A stretch of 64,000 nucleotides of DNA. It comes from Manihot esculenta. Taxonomy: Eukaryota; Streptophyta; Magnoliopsida; Malpighiales; Euphorbiaceae. The notes below the pieces were generated by a model. The model was not told where the DNA came from. It ran no database searches and worked only from the letters and a program-made list of their open reading frames with translations. The translations under genes were made by a program, and so were the position numbers. The DNA lies in the NCBI RefSeq assembly GCF_001659605.2, contig NC_035171.2, forward strand, positions 1 through 64,000, read 5' to 3'. Of the stretch, positions 35,264 through 46,933 are shown in pieces (position 1 is the stretch's first letter; each line of letters starts with the position of its first letter).

Positions 35264-36259
35264 AATCACCTACCCAGATCACCCACAGGCCAGGAAGTTC
35301 CTTTCCCTTTCCTTTTTAAATTGTTTTTTAATTTTTTATATATGTTTACACATTGAGGACAATGTTTGCAGTAGGTGTGGGGGTACTGTTAGGTTATTTT
35401 TGCATTGATTTCATTATCTTTTGCTTTTTTTTGTTTCTTTTTGTATTTTTTTACCCTATAACACACACCAAAAATTTTTTCACACATTTTTTCACTTTTT
35501 GCACACACACACAGAATTTTATCTTAGCTTTTGCTCTACTCAGCATAGATAACAAGGTTAAAAGAGCTATCTATCTCATGACCCCATTGATTTTCCACCC
35601 CTTTAAGCCTAAATTGAATTAATTACAGTATGCTACCTTCACTTAGGAATTTTTTTTCTTGAATTAAATCTCTAAATTTACTACGGTCAAGGGAAATAAA
35701 AACATAAACACATATAAATAAAAAGTTGGTGTAACTCCCTATGAGCTGATTTGCCCAAACTATTATGAAAAAGAAAAGGAAAATAAAAACCAGCACAAAA
35801 GCACAAATCATAAAACCTGTTCCTATGGCCAAATAAGCTATGAACAGAGCTAGTAGCCACTTGAACAAGTGACTAACTGAGTAACTGGGGGTGGGTATCA
35901 CCAATATGCACCTTCGCGTAAAAAGGTTAGTGACTTTTTCAGGCAAGAATAAAAAGTGCTGCTGAATAAAATAAAATAAAATGATCAAGTAAGGGCAAGT
36001 CACTCTTAGAGGTTGCATTGAGCTCATACAAAGAGAATAAGTATGATGGAATCAAAAACCTTTCTTTTGACCATAGTAGGTGAGGGGAAACAAGGAAAAG
36101 AGAGAACAACCTTGGTGAATGTACTCCATACTGTAATACTTCAATTTGGGAGTCTAGGGGGGCTAATTAAGTGGTACTTAGGCTCAAAAGAAAAAGGGGC
36201 TTGATTAACTAAGTTGTTTGTTGCTTGAGGACAAGCAAAAAGCTAGGTGTGGGGGTATT
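35264..36259 (+). other. Athila 2 3' untranslated region with two polypurine-like motifs
   Basis: No gene. TTGAGGACAA followed by TAGGTGTGGGGGTA occurs at about 35353-35386 and again as the true polypurine tract at about 36228-36259 directly before the LTR. Confidence 0.7.
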
Positions 36260-37709
36260 TGATCAAGCATAAATTAGCCACATTTTTATTATCTTTATCA
36301 GTACTTATTTACACATTTTTCAGCTTAATTTATGGTTTTTATCTTGTTTTTACAGAAAAGGAAAAAATTGGAAAATTGGAGAAAAAGTGCAGAAAAAGCT
36401 GAAAAAGTGATTGGGTCAAAGTGATTTGGCCAAATCACTCGCAGAGACTGGCCAAATCACTTGCAAAGACAGAAAGACTGGCCAAATCACTTGCAGAGAC
36501 AGAAAAACTGGACAGACTCACAGAAAGCGATTGGGGCAAGTGATTTGCCCAAATCACCCGCCCCAATCACAATGACAGCAGAAATTGACAGCAGAGCGGG
36601 AAAAAGGAAAAAATCAAATTTAAAAAGAATAAAAGCCCAAATTCACTTCAAACACTGTCAGCTCATATCCAAAAGCTACAAGGATGTCCTTCTACTAAGA
36701 GAATTTCATCTACAACAAAATACAAAATCCAAGGAGGAATCAAAGACTACAAAGAAGACCAAATCAAATTGAGATTTCAAAACCCTAATCAAATTGGAAT
36801 TGGAATTCTCCAGCTATAAAAGGGCAGCATCCAAACTAGCAAAGGGGCAGCTGATCTTCGGAAATCTGCAGAAAATACAGCAGCTTGTCCTTTTCTTTCT
36901 TTCTTCTTTCTTTTGTGTAATTTGTCCACCATGAGTGGCTAAACTCCAATCTTTCTAATTGAAGTTGAGGAAATTCAGATTTGTGATGAATTGGGAGATT
37001 TAATACTCCATTGTTAAACTCTTATTTGCTTTCAATATTTATGCAACTTGATCTTTTCTATAATTGTTACTTTGCTTTTAGAATCAATAAGGGCCCATTG
37101 CTTTTAAATTGCTTGAGTAATAAATTGTTTGAATGATTTAAATCCGTAATTGCTTATATTATTTGAACACAAGTATAATCAGTTGCATAATCTAGACTTG
37201 ACCACGCGGTTGGCAAGGATAGAATTGGGTTTCTCTAAGTCTTAATACAGTCAACAGTTGTTCGATGCTAAATGCCCCAAGGACGTTCCTTGTCAACTTG
37301 TTGATTAGTGTTTGATTGGCGAACGTTTCTTAATCAAACTAGAACTAAGGAGGAATTTGGTTGTGAGAAGCGTCTTCCACAATCAAAAATAATTTATTGA
37401 AATAAAATAGGAGTCTTAGATAGTCAATGATCAATTCTGAACAAAATGAAATTGACTCACACTTCAGCTAGAATCTCTTTCCCATTGATATTCTCACTTA
37501 TTTAAATTATTGCTTTCTCTTGCTTTCTAGATTTAATTCATCAAAACAAAACCCCCTTCTTTTAATTATTTGTTATTTATTTGCCTTAGTCATTATTAGG
37601 AAAATATTTGGTGTCAATTCCCTGTGGTTCGACCCTATTGCCACTATCTGCAAGTTAATTGTTGATTGTTTAATAGGTTTATTTTTTACGGCTTCGACAA
37701 CCGCTATCA
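36260..37709 (+). repeat. Athila 2 3' LTR (about 1,450 bp)
   Basis: Begins TGATCAAGCATAAATT and ends CCGCTATCA. Near its start (36420-36439) lies the perfect 20-bp palindrome AGTGATTTGGCCAAATCACT. TATA-like TATAAAAGGG at about 36815-36824. Followed by LTR fragment X; the uninterrupted minus-strand copy of X at 48430-48460 shows that the insertion split X. Confidence 0.87.
36420..36439. repeat. Perfect 20-bp palindrome in Athila U3
   Basis: AGTGATTTGGCCAAATCACT reads the same on both strands. Half sites (GCCAAATCAC) follow at about 36450 and 36481. Variants are spread over coding and non-coding parts of both Athila elements. Confidence 0.9.
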
Positions 37710-38262
37710 GATAGCTAGGATTGGATCTCTCTATTTCTTCATGCAATTGACAATTGTTTTAATGCCTAAGGTCCAAGGACATTCCTTGGCAATTTGTTAA
37801 TTAGTAATTGATTAGAGGACGTTCCCTAATTGATTTAATCATAAGGAGAGACATGGTGGTGAGAAGCGTTTTCCATCTTCATAACTAATCTATTGAATCA
37901 ATCAAATGAACATGAGTTTCAATGATCAATCCAAACAACCAAAGTGGATCCATCTCTTCAACTAGACCTTTCTCATATTGAATTTCTCTTTTATTTAATT
38001 ACTTGCTCATTTAATTGCTTTCAGTAGTTTGCTAATCAAATCAATCTCAAACCCCCCTTTTTACTTTTATTGCACTTTACTTTTATTCCGCTTTCAATTA
38101 CTTGCTTTCAGTTTCTCATTCAATTAAATCTCTTGGTCTTGTTGAGAAAAATAGATAAGTTTTCAATTCTCTGTGGATTCGATCCTTTACCACTATTTGC
38201 AGTTGTAAAATTATTGATAACCGGAAAGGTTATTTTTGACCGGCTTCGACAACCGCGAGTCA
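37710..38262 (+). repeat. LTR fragment of Athila-related family X (3' part)
   Basis: Ends GGCTTCGACAACCGCGAGTCA. Matches the reverse complement of 47891-48460. Its left part lies on the far side of Athila 2 and is lost. Its right end abuts the gag of Tekay B, so X inserted into Tekay B. Confidence 0.75.
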
Positions 38263-39244
38263 AGCCTCATGGTATACCTCCTAGCTTTCTTTTGATCTGT
38301 GTCATATGCTTGACCCACATACTGCAGCAACTCCAGGAACTTATCTGTGTACTCATCAACACTCATATCCTCTGTCTGCCTCAGCTGCTCAAACTCTATA
38401 ACTTTCAGCTCCCTAGAACTGTCTGGAAAATTCCATCCGGCAAATTCATTAGCAAACTCCTCCTAGGATAAGCTATCCAATCTTGGGTCCACATAATTTT
38501 TAAACCACTCCCGTGCTTTCTTACATTTCAATGTGAATCCTGCTATCTGAATGGCTCTACTATCACTAGCTCCCAGCTTATCTGTTATCATTTTGACCGT
38601 TTTGAGGTACTCAAACGGATCATCACCTGTCTTGAACTTGGGAGCATCCAGCTTCAAGTAATCTGTCATCTTTTCCTTGCTCCCCACAGATGAGCTAGGT
38701 TTGGGTGTTTGGATATCAGGGACTATAGGTTCTGCTGGTGGAGGAGGAGGTGCAGCATTCCCTGGGTTAGGGTTTACTGGATTTGGGTAGAAGGGTGAGG
38801 GTGGATACATAGGGTATTGTGAGTATGGCGGGTAAAAAGGAGGATAAGGCATGAAGGAGGGATATGGGTTAAAGCTGGAGTAATCCGATGTACCCTCATC
38901 GGATACCCTGGGCCCTATGGAAAGGGTTGATATTGGGGTGGGTAACTAAACCCCGAGACCTGAGCGCCTCCTTGAGACTCTCCCATACCCTCTTCAGACA
39001 TACTCATGCCCAGACTACCATCTCTTCTTTGTTCATCCTCCTCTGATCCCCTCACATCAACTGACATTCCACCCTGAACTGTTCCCCTCCTGCTTACATT
39101 AAAAGACCTTCTAGGATCCCTTGACGTTCACTCTCTACTTGATCTACAAGACATTGCCCTTGGCAACGCAGGGAGACGGGCATCCATGCCCTCATTTTCT
39201 GATGGAGCTCCTGTCAATCTAGCGGATCGACGTGAGCCTCTCAT
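38263..39244 (-). pseudogene. gag: Tekay B gag fragment
   Basis: ATG at 39244 (MRGSRRSARLTG) as in Tekay A. N-terminal basic part, Pro/Tyr-rich part (about 38860-38740) and capsid-like region to the cut at 38263. A TAG at 38463-38465 replaces the Trp codon present in Tekay A (SLSWEEFANEF). At least one further stop and frame change lie between 38870 and 39130. Confidence 0.85.
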
Positions 39245-39486
39245 CCTGCTTCTGAAAAATGACATATCACACAAAACATTAGCATCACATGGTTCATGTG
39301 GAAACACATGAACCCGCATCATACATAGCATATCATTAATTCACATGCATATAATCATGACATTACACATCATCATCAAGACAGGACTCTACATCCTATC
39401 CTAGTGGATATGATTTTTCCTATTGTGCTTGCCCTTCTATAACATCTATGAGCCCGACACACTCTAGGTCCGACCATATAAATCTA

Positions 39487-39500
39487 GGGCTTTGATACCA
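39487..39500 (-). other. Tekay primer-binding site
   Basis: Minus strand TGGTATCAAAGCCC, three bases inside the LTR end, matches initiator tRNA-Met with one mismatch. Tekay A has lost this site. Confidence 0.87.
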
Positions 39501-39503
39501 CTC

Positions 39504-41922
39504 TGTAACGATCCGGAAATCGGACCGCTATCGGCGCTAGGATTCAGATCGACTTAAGGTCACCGGAACACGTAGCAAGCCTAACATACATCCTGTACAT
39601 CTGGTAAAATCCCATACATGATCATACATTTTCATAAAAACTTTAAACTTTTCATATACCAAACTTGACCTGTGCATGCACTAAAACTGTAAATATAAAA
39701 TTCCTTACTAGAGCCCTCATCAAATGCTCCAGTTGGGTCAACATCTCATATGTCAAGCCTGGCTCATCATATATCATCAATAAAACATTTCATAAAGATC
39801 ATGTATAATAGGGATTTACAATCAACATTAGGGCCAAGCATAATACTAATCCTCTATACAATACAATACATCATAATACATGTCCACTACTAGACTATTA
39901 CATAGCATAAATCAGCCTCTAGCCGACCTCCAGAGCTATCTCAGACCCTGCAAACCTGGAGGTTAGGGGAAAGAGGTGAGCTACAAAAGCCCAATGAGCA
40001 GAACAATAAAAACAGTTTATTAAACATATGCTTTCATGAAATGCATCACATCACTAACAAATCACATCAAGGATGGACTTATCACCAATGGCCCTCTACA
40101 TAATCCAATGTGCCCGACTCACAATGGGAGCTCCTCAGGACTTTCGCTTAACATATCATAACATAACATATCCATATGTGCCAGAGGCGTAGAATGGGCC
40201 TCGACTTGGACTTTCTCTTACTCTGTGCCAGGGGCATAGAATGGGCCTCGACCTGGACTTGCATACCGTATCATATCATATCATATCAAATCAAGGGCCA
40301 ATGGGTCATCCAATATCCATCCACATTAACATCATATTATGTAATGCGTCATATTCGTGAATTCTAATGCAATACAACCTATTACATACATGGCATTCAT
40401 GATGCATGAACATGCTTAAAAGTTTAATTACTTTGAAATAAAAAGAGTTGTGTTCTACTCACCTCTGGCTGATACTCAACTAACTCTGAAGCAGCTATCT
40501 CACTACTAGTCACCTCGGTTCCTCAGGTCTGATCCTATACAGGTGGACTCAAATGAGGGACCAAACATACTCTAACATACCGTATCATATCATATCATAT
40601 CAAATCAAGGGCCAATGGGTCATCCAATATCCATCCACATTAACATCATATTATGTAATGCGTCATATTCGTGAATTCTAATGCAATACAACCTATTACA
40701 TACATGGCATTCATGATGCATGAACATGCTTAAAAGTTTAATTACTTTGAAATAAAAAGAGTTGTGTTCTACTCACCTCTGGCTGATACTCAACTAACTC
40801 TGAAGCAGCTATCTCACTACTAGTCACCTCGGTTCCTCAGGTCTGATCCTATACAGGTGGACTCAAATGAGGGACCAAACATACTCTAACATGACTCTAA
40901 ACAACTCCCCAAAAACCCCCCAAAACATAAAAAAACATGCATAAGAAACAAGCAAAGGAAGGCTGGGCAGGGGACTTTCGGCGGCAGGTTCGGTGGTCGA
41001 AGGTCCCTCCAGATCCGAAAGTCAGGCACTTTCGGGGGCAGGTTCGGCGGCCGAAACTCCCCTCCAGAACCGAAAGTCCAAACTTTCGGGGGCGAGCTTA
41101 GGCAGCCAAAACTGCCTCCTCTGGCAGGTTTGGCGGCCGAACCTGGATCCTTCTGGGGGGCAGAATCCGATTCTGCCATCCCACATTCAGCCATCCAAAC
41201 TTCCCAACACACATTCATCTATTCTAAAACATGCATAAACACATTTTCAACATATAGGGGCATAAAACTAGCCTATACCCTAACAAACATCACATAGCAT
41301 CACATTTATCATACATTTAACAAAAAAACCAACATAAACCCTAACATTTTACATCTACTCTAAACATGTATTAAACACCCTTAAAACCCTCAAAACTTAC
41401 TTAAAACATAAAAGAAGGTGAGGATCTATGCTTACCTCTTGAAGATCGAGAGGAGAGGTGATCCAAACTTGGAGATTGGGAGAAATCGAGCTTCGGGGGT
41501 CTCCAAACTTCAAAACTTTGATTTTAGCTCAAAAATCTTCAAAAGAAAGTGAAAACTCATCAAAACTTGAAGGATTTGAAGGAAAACATAAAATCAACCA
41601 AAGGAGGGCGAAATCTCACCTATGCTCGAAAATAGAGAAAGAAAACTCGCCTATTTTCGAACAAGAGACCTTTTATAGGTGGCTGGCCTGATCACCTTCG
41701 GGGCCAAAAGAGCTTTCACAAGCTCTCAATGTTCGGCGGCCGAACCTAGGTTTTTCCTCCATGACTTTTTCTTTCAAAACTCAATTTTCTTTCTTCATTA
41801 AAACTATAAAAACATGTAAAAACATTTTATAAAAATATATTTTACCCTTCTAGAGGGTTTCGACATCCGAGATTCCGCCGGAAAGTAAGAATTCCGATGC
41901 CAGGGTTTAGCTGGGTATTACA
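39504..41922 (-). repeat. Tekay B 5' LTR with internal duplication (2,419 bp)
   Basis: TGTAACG at the left and GGGTATTACA at the right. It exceeds other copies because a 314-bp segment is present twice (40262-40892). Two hairpin units lie at about 40180-40211 and 40228-40260; one has intact arms (CCAGG/CCTGG), the other a mismatch. Palindrome clusters at about 40975-41140 and 41728-41745. Confidence 0.92.
40262..40892 (-). repeat. Exact 314-bp tandem duplication
   Basis: 40262-40575 and 40576-40889 read identically by eye, with a 3-bp CAT shared at the join. Not duplicated in other Tekay LTRs here. It is either a very recent slippage event or an assembly error. Confidence 0.93.
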
Positions 41923-42640
41923 GTTTATATAGGATTTTAATTTGATGAGTACTTTAACTAATGATAATAATTATCTTTACCCAACTTAAAGTAAAAAATC
42001 TTATGTGAAATAGAACTTTCACACAATCAATATATAGGTTTTTAAATTTAGAATAACTTGAAGAAAATAAATTTTGAGTTAAAATTATAATTCTATAAAT
42101 AAGTTAATATGAAATTTGAAAAGTTAATACTATTTGGAACTATTGAAAATTGAATATTTAGGAAATTAATTGAAAAATTAAATATTAATATCAATAATTT
42201 AAATAAAATAAAAATTTATTACTTAATTATAAAATTAGCTTTTAAATAATTAAAATTATTACTGTCAAGATTAATAATTTGAATATATTAATATTACATG
42301 TACCTTGAAAATTTAATATTGAGGAGATTATATGAAAATTAAATATTAATACTAATAATTTAATTAAATAAATTAGTCACTCATTGTTATATAAAATGCT
42401 ATTATAGTTTTTTTATTTCTAATTTCCACTTATATATACGTTCTAGATTGTAAATAAATTATATTTTTGTTACATTAAAATGCTTAAAAATTTAATAATT
42501 ATGTAAAAAAAATATAATCTAATTCTTTATTTTAATAGATTTTAAATTTGCCCAATATATTTATAAATATAAATTTAAATAATATATATATATTTTTTTT
42601 AAAATAAAAATTGAGAGAATAAAATTTGAGATCTCTCAAA
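41923..42640. other. AT-rich intergenic DNA
   Basis: About 700 bp of strongly AT-rich sequence. I see no gene, RNA or clear repeat. Confidence 0.6.
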
Positions 42641-43500
42641 TTTTTTTTTTTTTGAACTAAAAATGTAATTGCATTCAAATTTGGAAGTCCAACATCAAAG
42701 CATGAACAATCAATTGTGGAGGGGTGCTCAGCCACTCCATCCTGTCTGAAATAGTAGAGGCAGCTCTAGCTATAAGATGTGCCACACTATTGGCAGATCG
42801 AGGAACAAAACTCACAGATACTGAATTCATCTCTGCTATTAGAGATTTACAATCATCAACAAGGGATCCAAAACTAGAAAAATCAGAAGTTGAAGAAGAA
42901 AGCAAAGCCTTCACTACCGTAAGAGCATCTGATTCCAACACTATCTGATCATAACACAGCCTCTTAATCCAACTCAGAACTTCTCTAATGGCAATTAGCT
43001 CAGCTATTTTAGGAGAGAAGTAACCAAGGAGTCTATGTTGACAAGCGCCAACAAAAGAGCCATCATATGAGCGAAGCACTCCACCAACTCCAATGAAGCC
43101 ATCAGGGAAGACTGCTGCATCTACATTAGCTTTCAAGAATCCTTGAAGCGGTGGAACCCAGAAATGTAACGGTGGAGGAGCTGGCACAGCATCAGAAGAA
43201 CTGTCATCAACGTGTCGCGCATTACACCAATCGTAGAGGATTGTCCTAGCCCGATACACCACAGCAGCAGGGCTCGACCACTTCGAAGACCAGACCACAT
43301 CATTCCGTGCCTGCCAAAGAGCCCAGCAGATCATTACCACCATAGCTTGGTCTTCCTTTCTCACCAGCTGCAAAACTGAGCACAACCATGCCAAAAATGA
43401 CGCCGACTGAGGAAAAAGCCATCCAATCGAAGACGCAAGCCATACCCTCTTGGCAAAAGGGCATGTAACCAGCACATGGAGCACAGATTCACTAACAGTT
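42641..43500 (-). pseudogene. 5'-truncated LINE (L1-type) 3' end with RNase H
   Basis: The minus-strand frame encodes the zinc-finger RT tail (SVLHVLVTCPFAKRVW, about 43490-43440) and a plant-type RNase H: catalytic D in NVDAAVFPDGF, E in IAELIAIREVL, D in LESDALTVVKALL. Stop at 42675. Downstream, after a short 3' UTR, is an A-run (about 42641-42654, T-run on the plus strand), the usual LINE tail. No ATG is expected because the 5' part is missing; the break is near 43500. No certain target duplication found. Confidence 0.87.
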
Positions 43501-44502
43501 TAAATACACTTATCACCCGACTAAATTTTGAGTACTTAAATAACATATTTATAAATGAATATCAATTTAAAGTATATTTTAATATGTAAAATTTAAATAG
43601 AGTGTTTCTTTCCATATTATTTTTTATTAGTATATTAATAGACTGCCTCTTTCTATATACATGTGCGCTTTAGAATTTAATCATCTTAAAAATTTTAATT
43701 TATTTTTTTCGCAAAAAATTTGAATATCTAATTCTTTAGTTAATTCTCTTAATAAAATTTGATAATTTGCCAATGGATTTTAAGAATTACATATAATTTT
43801 TTGAGTTTACTTCATTACATTTTATAAAAAATTACTTCTAATTATGATAAAAAAAAAAACACTTAATAAGTAGAAGTTAAATTCAAGTAGAACTAAGAAT
43901 TTTAAAATTCTACAAACTGTAAAATAATATAAAAATATAAATGTCAATAGTAAAAATAGTGAAGGCTATTTTTGTCAAACTCATTATTCTCCTTATTTTC
44001 ACTTTTATATATAATATACATTAAATTTTCATTTAAGTTAAAATATTTTTATTGATATTAATTTTTAATTTAGTGATATTTTATAAAATAAATTAAAGTT
44101 GATTAAAAAATAAATTGCCATGAGTAAAAATGACATCGCCGTATAGAATTTAGAATTCTATTATTGGTCCGCAGGAAAGGAAGGGCCGAAAGCTACTTTG
44201 TATATGCATTACATAATCTTATATATTTTTGGAAAATGATAGATATTGTAAGTAAAAGTAAATACATTTACAGCAAGATTTTATCCAGAATTGTAATAGC
44301 TCATATATCTCATTAGAGTTGATTATATAAAAAATATCTGTACAGTAATTTTATCACAAATTAAAAAGATTAAGAACACGAACAATAACAAAAAGAACAA
44401 CATTTCAATTGCAAAATTCATGCAGCAATGGTTCAAAGATGCGCGTGTGTATATAAAAAATAAAGAAACAAGCCATGAGAGAAGCGAAACCATTTGGTCA
44501 CT
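43501..44502. other. AT-rich intergenic DNA, 3' flank of the RIN4-like gene
   Basis: No ORF or repeat that I recognise. The last part should hold the 3' UTR and poly(A) signals of the minus-strand gene. Confidence 0.5.
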
Positions 44503-46149
44503 TCATTTGCTTCCGCAAGAAAATAGACAGCAACAAAGCTGCAGGATATGATAAATCATAATCAATTGTTAATCTTAAAATTAACAGCAAATGGAATTAA
44601 TTAAGCATTTGTCATTTAAATCATGGTGGGAAAATGGTTAATCACCTTTGATTGAGAGGAAGAAGTAGGTTGGTTTCTTTGATTTTGAGGCCCGGGACAA
44701 TAGGATGGTAGTGATGGGATTGCGGCTAATGAATTTTGTTTTTCCTCCTTTATTCTGTTGAAAATTACAGTAAAACCTTCTCCAGAAGTGGTATCTGCTT
44801 CATCCCATGCTCCAAATTGAGGAATTGAAGTTGACCTATGATGCTGATTCTACCACCCAAATTAAAGAATCAAAAATCGAATGCAGAGCTTTTATCCACG
44901 AATCAAGCAATATTAGAACCAGGAAATAAAAGGCCACTGCACTTACTCTATCATCACCAGGTGGATGACTTCCACTTTTCTGCCTAGAATGTTGCGGGGC
45001 AAGGGCAACAGATGTAGAAAAGCTATTATTGTTACCTACTCCCTCAGGAGCCCAACTCTTCTTCCTCTGAGATTTTTCCCGTCGATAACCTGTAGCCTGC
45101 AACAGCGAACTCCCAGATTCTGAGGAGATACTCTTTTGACTGTGGCCACAACTCAAATCGACTCTCCCATTCCCATACGTGAAAGCCTCTAGATTCTGCT
45201 CTGGGTCATTAGGGTTTATAGGGACACTGGCCTTTTCTTTACGTGCATTATCAAAGAATGCAGTGTAAGGTATATCATCATTGTCCCAGTTGCCGAATTT
45301 TGGGACATGGGCAGGTTGCTGCTGTGAGTGTGACGAAGCCATTTGTTACAATTCTGAAATCAAAATCCTTATTTATCGATAGAAACAAATCATTTCAATC
45401 TCTTAATGACAAACCATCTCTTCTCAGCTGCCTTATAATCAACCTTAATTTGCACTTGGATGATTAGTTGAAAAATAATCTTGTTTTATTAGAGCAAGAT
45501 AACATACGTTGAACTTGTTTCAGCATGCCTAAAATGGATATTATTATTTTATGGAAGGCAGAGGCAACATTTCCATTTTGGGAGGCAACATGACATTTAC
45601 AGTTATGAGAGGGATTCGCTAACGCGAAACTTCACTTAGGTGGATCAAAGTATTCACTAATTCTGCATTTACAATTAGGAAACTAAAATATACCGTTAAC
45701 AATTTTAAATTTATTTTTTTGAAAGAGTTTGAGAAATTAATTGTAGTATTCTATTAAAAATAAAAATCTTATTTAATTTACTCCCATTAAAAATTAAAAT
45801 TTTATGAGCCATGCCCCGCGCGTCAAACAAATTCTTAATTAGACATATTCAAGAATCGATTAAAATAAATCCAATTAAACAACTGAAATCTACGCTGTGA
45901 ATTTAAAGTTAATATTTTAATATTAATGCCCTATCTACTATATATGAAGGCAACCTTTTCTGGACCACCTACACATTCTTTTCAATTGAAAAAAAGGTAT
46001 TGATATTTCAAGCTGCTTAATAATTGCACAAGACAAAATCTAGTTATGCTAAAAATCAGAAAAGTAAACATGCATGTAATAGATATATATGAGGACGAAC
46101 TTAATGAAAAGGAAAAGAGAAAGAAAGAAATATAATCACTTACTGCCAT
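44503..46149 (-). CDS. RIN4/NOI-domain protein
   Basis: RIN4-family proteins are plasma-membrane immune regulators targeted by bacterial effectors. Exons (minus): 45342-44947 (132 codons from the internal ATG at 45342), 44849-44646 (68 codons), 44538-44503 (11 codons plus stop), all phase 0 with GT-AG borders (GTAAGT donor at 44946). This gives 211 residues. N-terminal NOI: VPKFGNWDNDDIPYTAFFDNARK, containing the AvrRpt2-type cleavage sequence VPKFGNW. C-terminal NOI: IPQFGAWDE then FTVIFNRIKEEK. The end is LCCCLFSCGSK, a Cys cluster for acylation and membrane anchoring. An alternative, probably true, first exon lies at 46149-46144 (ATG GCA then GTAAGT); joined at 45321 it gives M-A-Q-Q-P-A-H-VPKFGNW, closer to the family N-terminus, with an intron of about 820 bp. 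Confidence 0.9.
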
Positions 46150-46675
46150 GAAGAAGGTGGGCTAGCTTGTTGCAATTTCAGAATATGTAGAGAAGGATGT
46201 TGCTGTCTAATGTTTTGATATATAGGGAAGCTCTGGAGAAGGAGAAAAAGTATTTTGAAAGTTTCTAGATTTTGAATACAGGTTGGAGCATTTTATGGAA
46301 AATTGCAAGGATGTAGCTATGGCCAAGTTGAGACAATGACTCGATTATTACAAAGTGATTATTATATATATGTATATAAAACTCTCTCACACCATCAAGC
46401 CACTTCAAAGTCATTAACAATGGTTTTCTAATTTTCATTTTTTAAATAATATTTTGTCCTCATTTTTGTACCGTCTCCGTATTTGTCGCTTTTTGCAAAT
46501 TCAGTGCTCCAACGTTTAGATACGTGGCCGAAGCAAAGTTGCTTTCATTTCCATGTACAATTTTACATATTTGGGATTGAACTCTCCGGACAAGCAATGC
46601 CAATAGATTCAAAAATATCAATATTTATATTTTAATTTAATATTTTAAATTTAATTTAATTAGCCCAATTTAAGA
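46150..46675 (-). promoter_or_regulatory. 5' flank of the RIN4-like gene
   Basis: About 0.5 kb upstream on the minus strand. It should contain the promoter and leader; AT-rich strings (TATATA at about 46364-46376) could serve as TATA element, but no single site can be chosen. Confidence 0.35.
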
Positions 46676-46933
46676 GTTTGGGGGTTGACGTTTGAGGTTT
46701 AGAGTTGAAGGTTCAGAGTTCAAATTTTGGAGTTTTAGAGTTTAGAATTCGGGATTCGAAGTTCTGAGTTCGGGGTTCAGGGCTTTTTAGAATTTTAGGG
46801 TTTTTTAGAGTTCGGAGTTCTCGATTCACGATTCAGAATTTTAGGGTTCAAAGTTTTGGCTTTTAGGGATTCGGGGTTCAGAGTTTAGAATTCAGAGTTT
46901 GGGGTTTAGGATTTAGAGTTTAGAGTTCAGGGT
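46676..46933 (+). repeat. Degenerate telomere-like G/T-rich tract
   Basis: A 258-bp run of degenerate heptamers of the type TTTAGAG/TTCAGAG/TTCGGGG. It includes TTTAGGG at 46794, 46840 and 46862 and TTCAGGG at 46776 and 46926. Orientation is opposite to the terminal array. Confidence 0.6.

Larger units (their letters stand above)
38263..41922 (-). mobile_element. Tekay element B, 5' half (LTR, leader, gag stub)
   Basis: Minus orientation: 5' LTR (41922 to 39504), primer-binding site (39500 to 39487), leader, gag start at 39244, gag cut at 38263 by LTR X. The rest of the element would lie beyond the nested stack and is absent. Confidence 0.9.

Noticed and set aside
42640..42660. A poly(T) run as a terminator
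   Set aside because: Read on the minus strand it is the poly(A) tail of the LINE, directly after its stop codon and 3' UTR.
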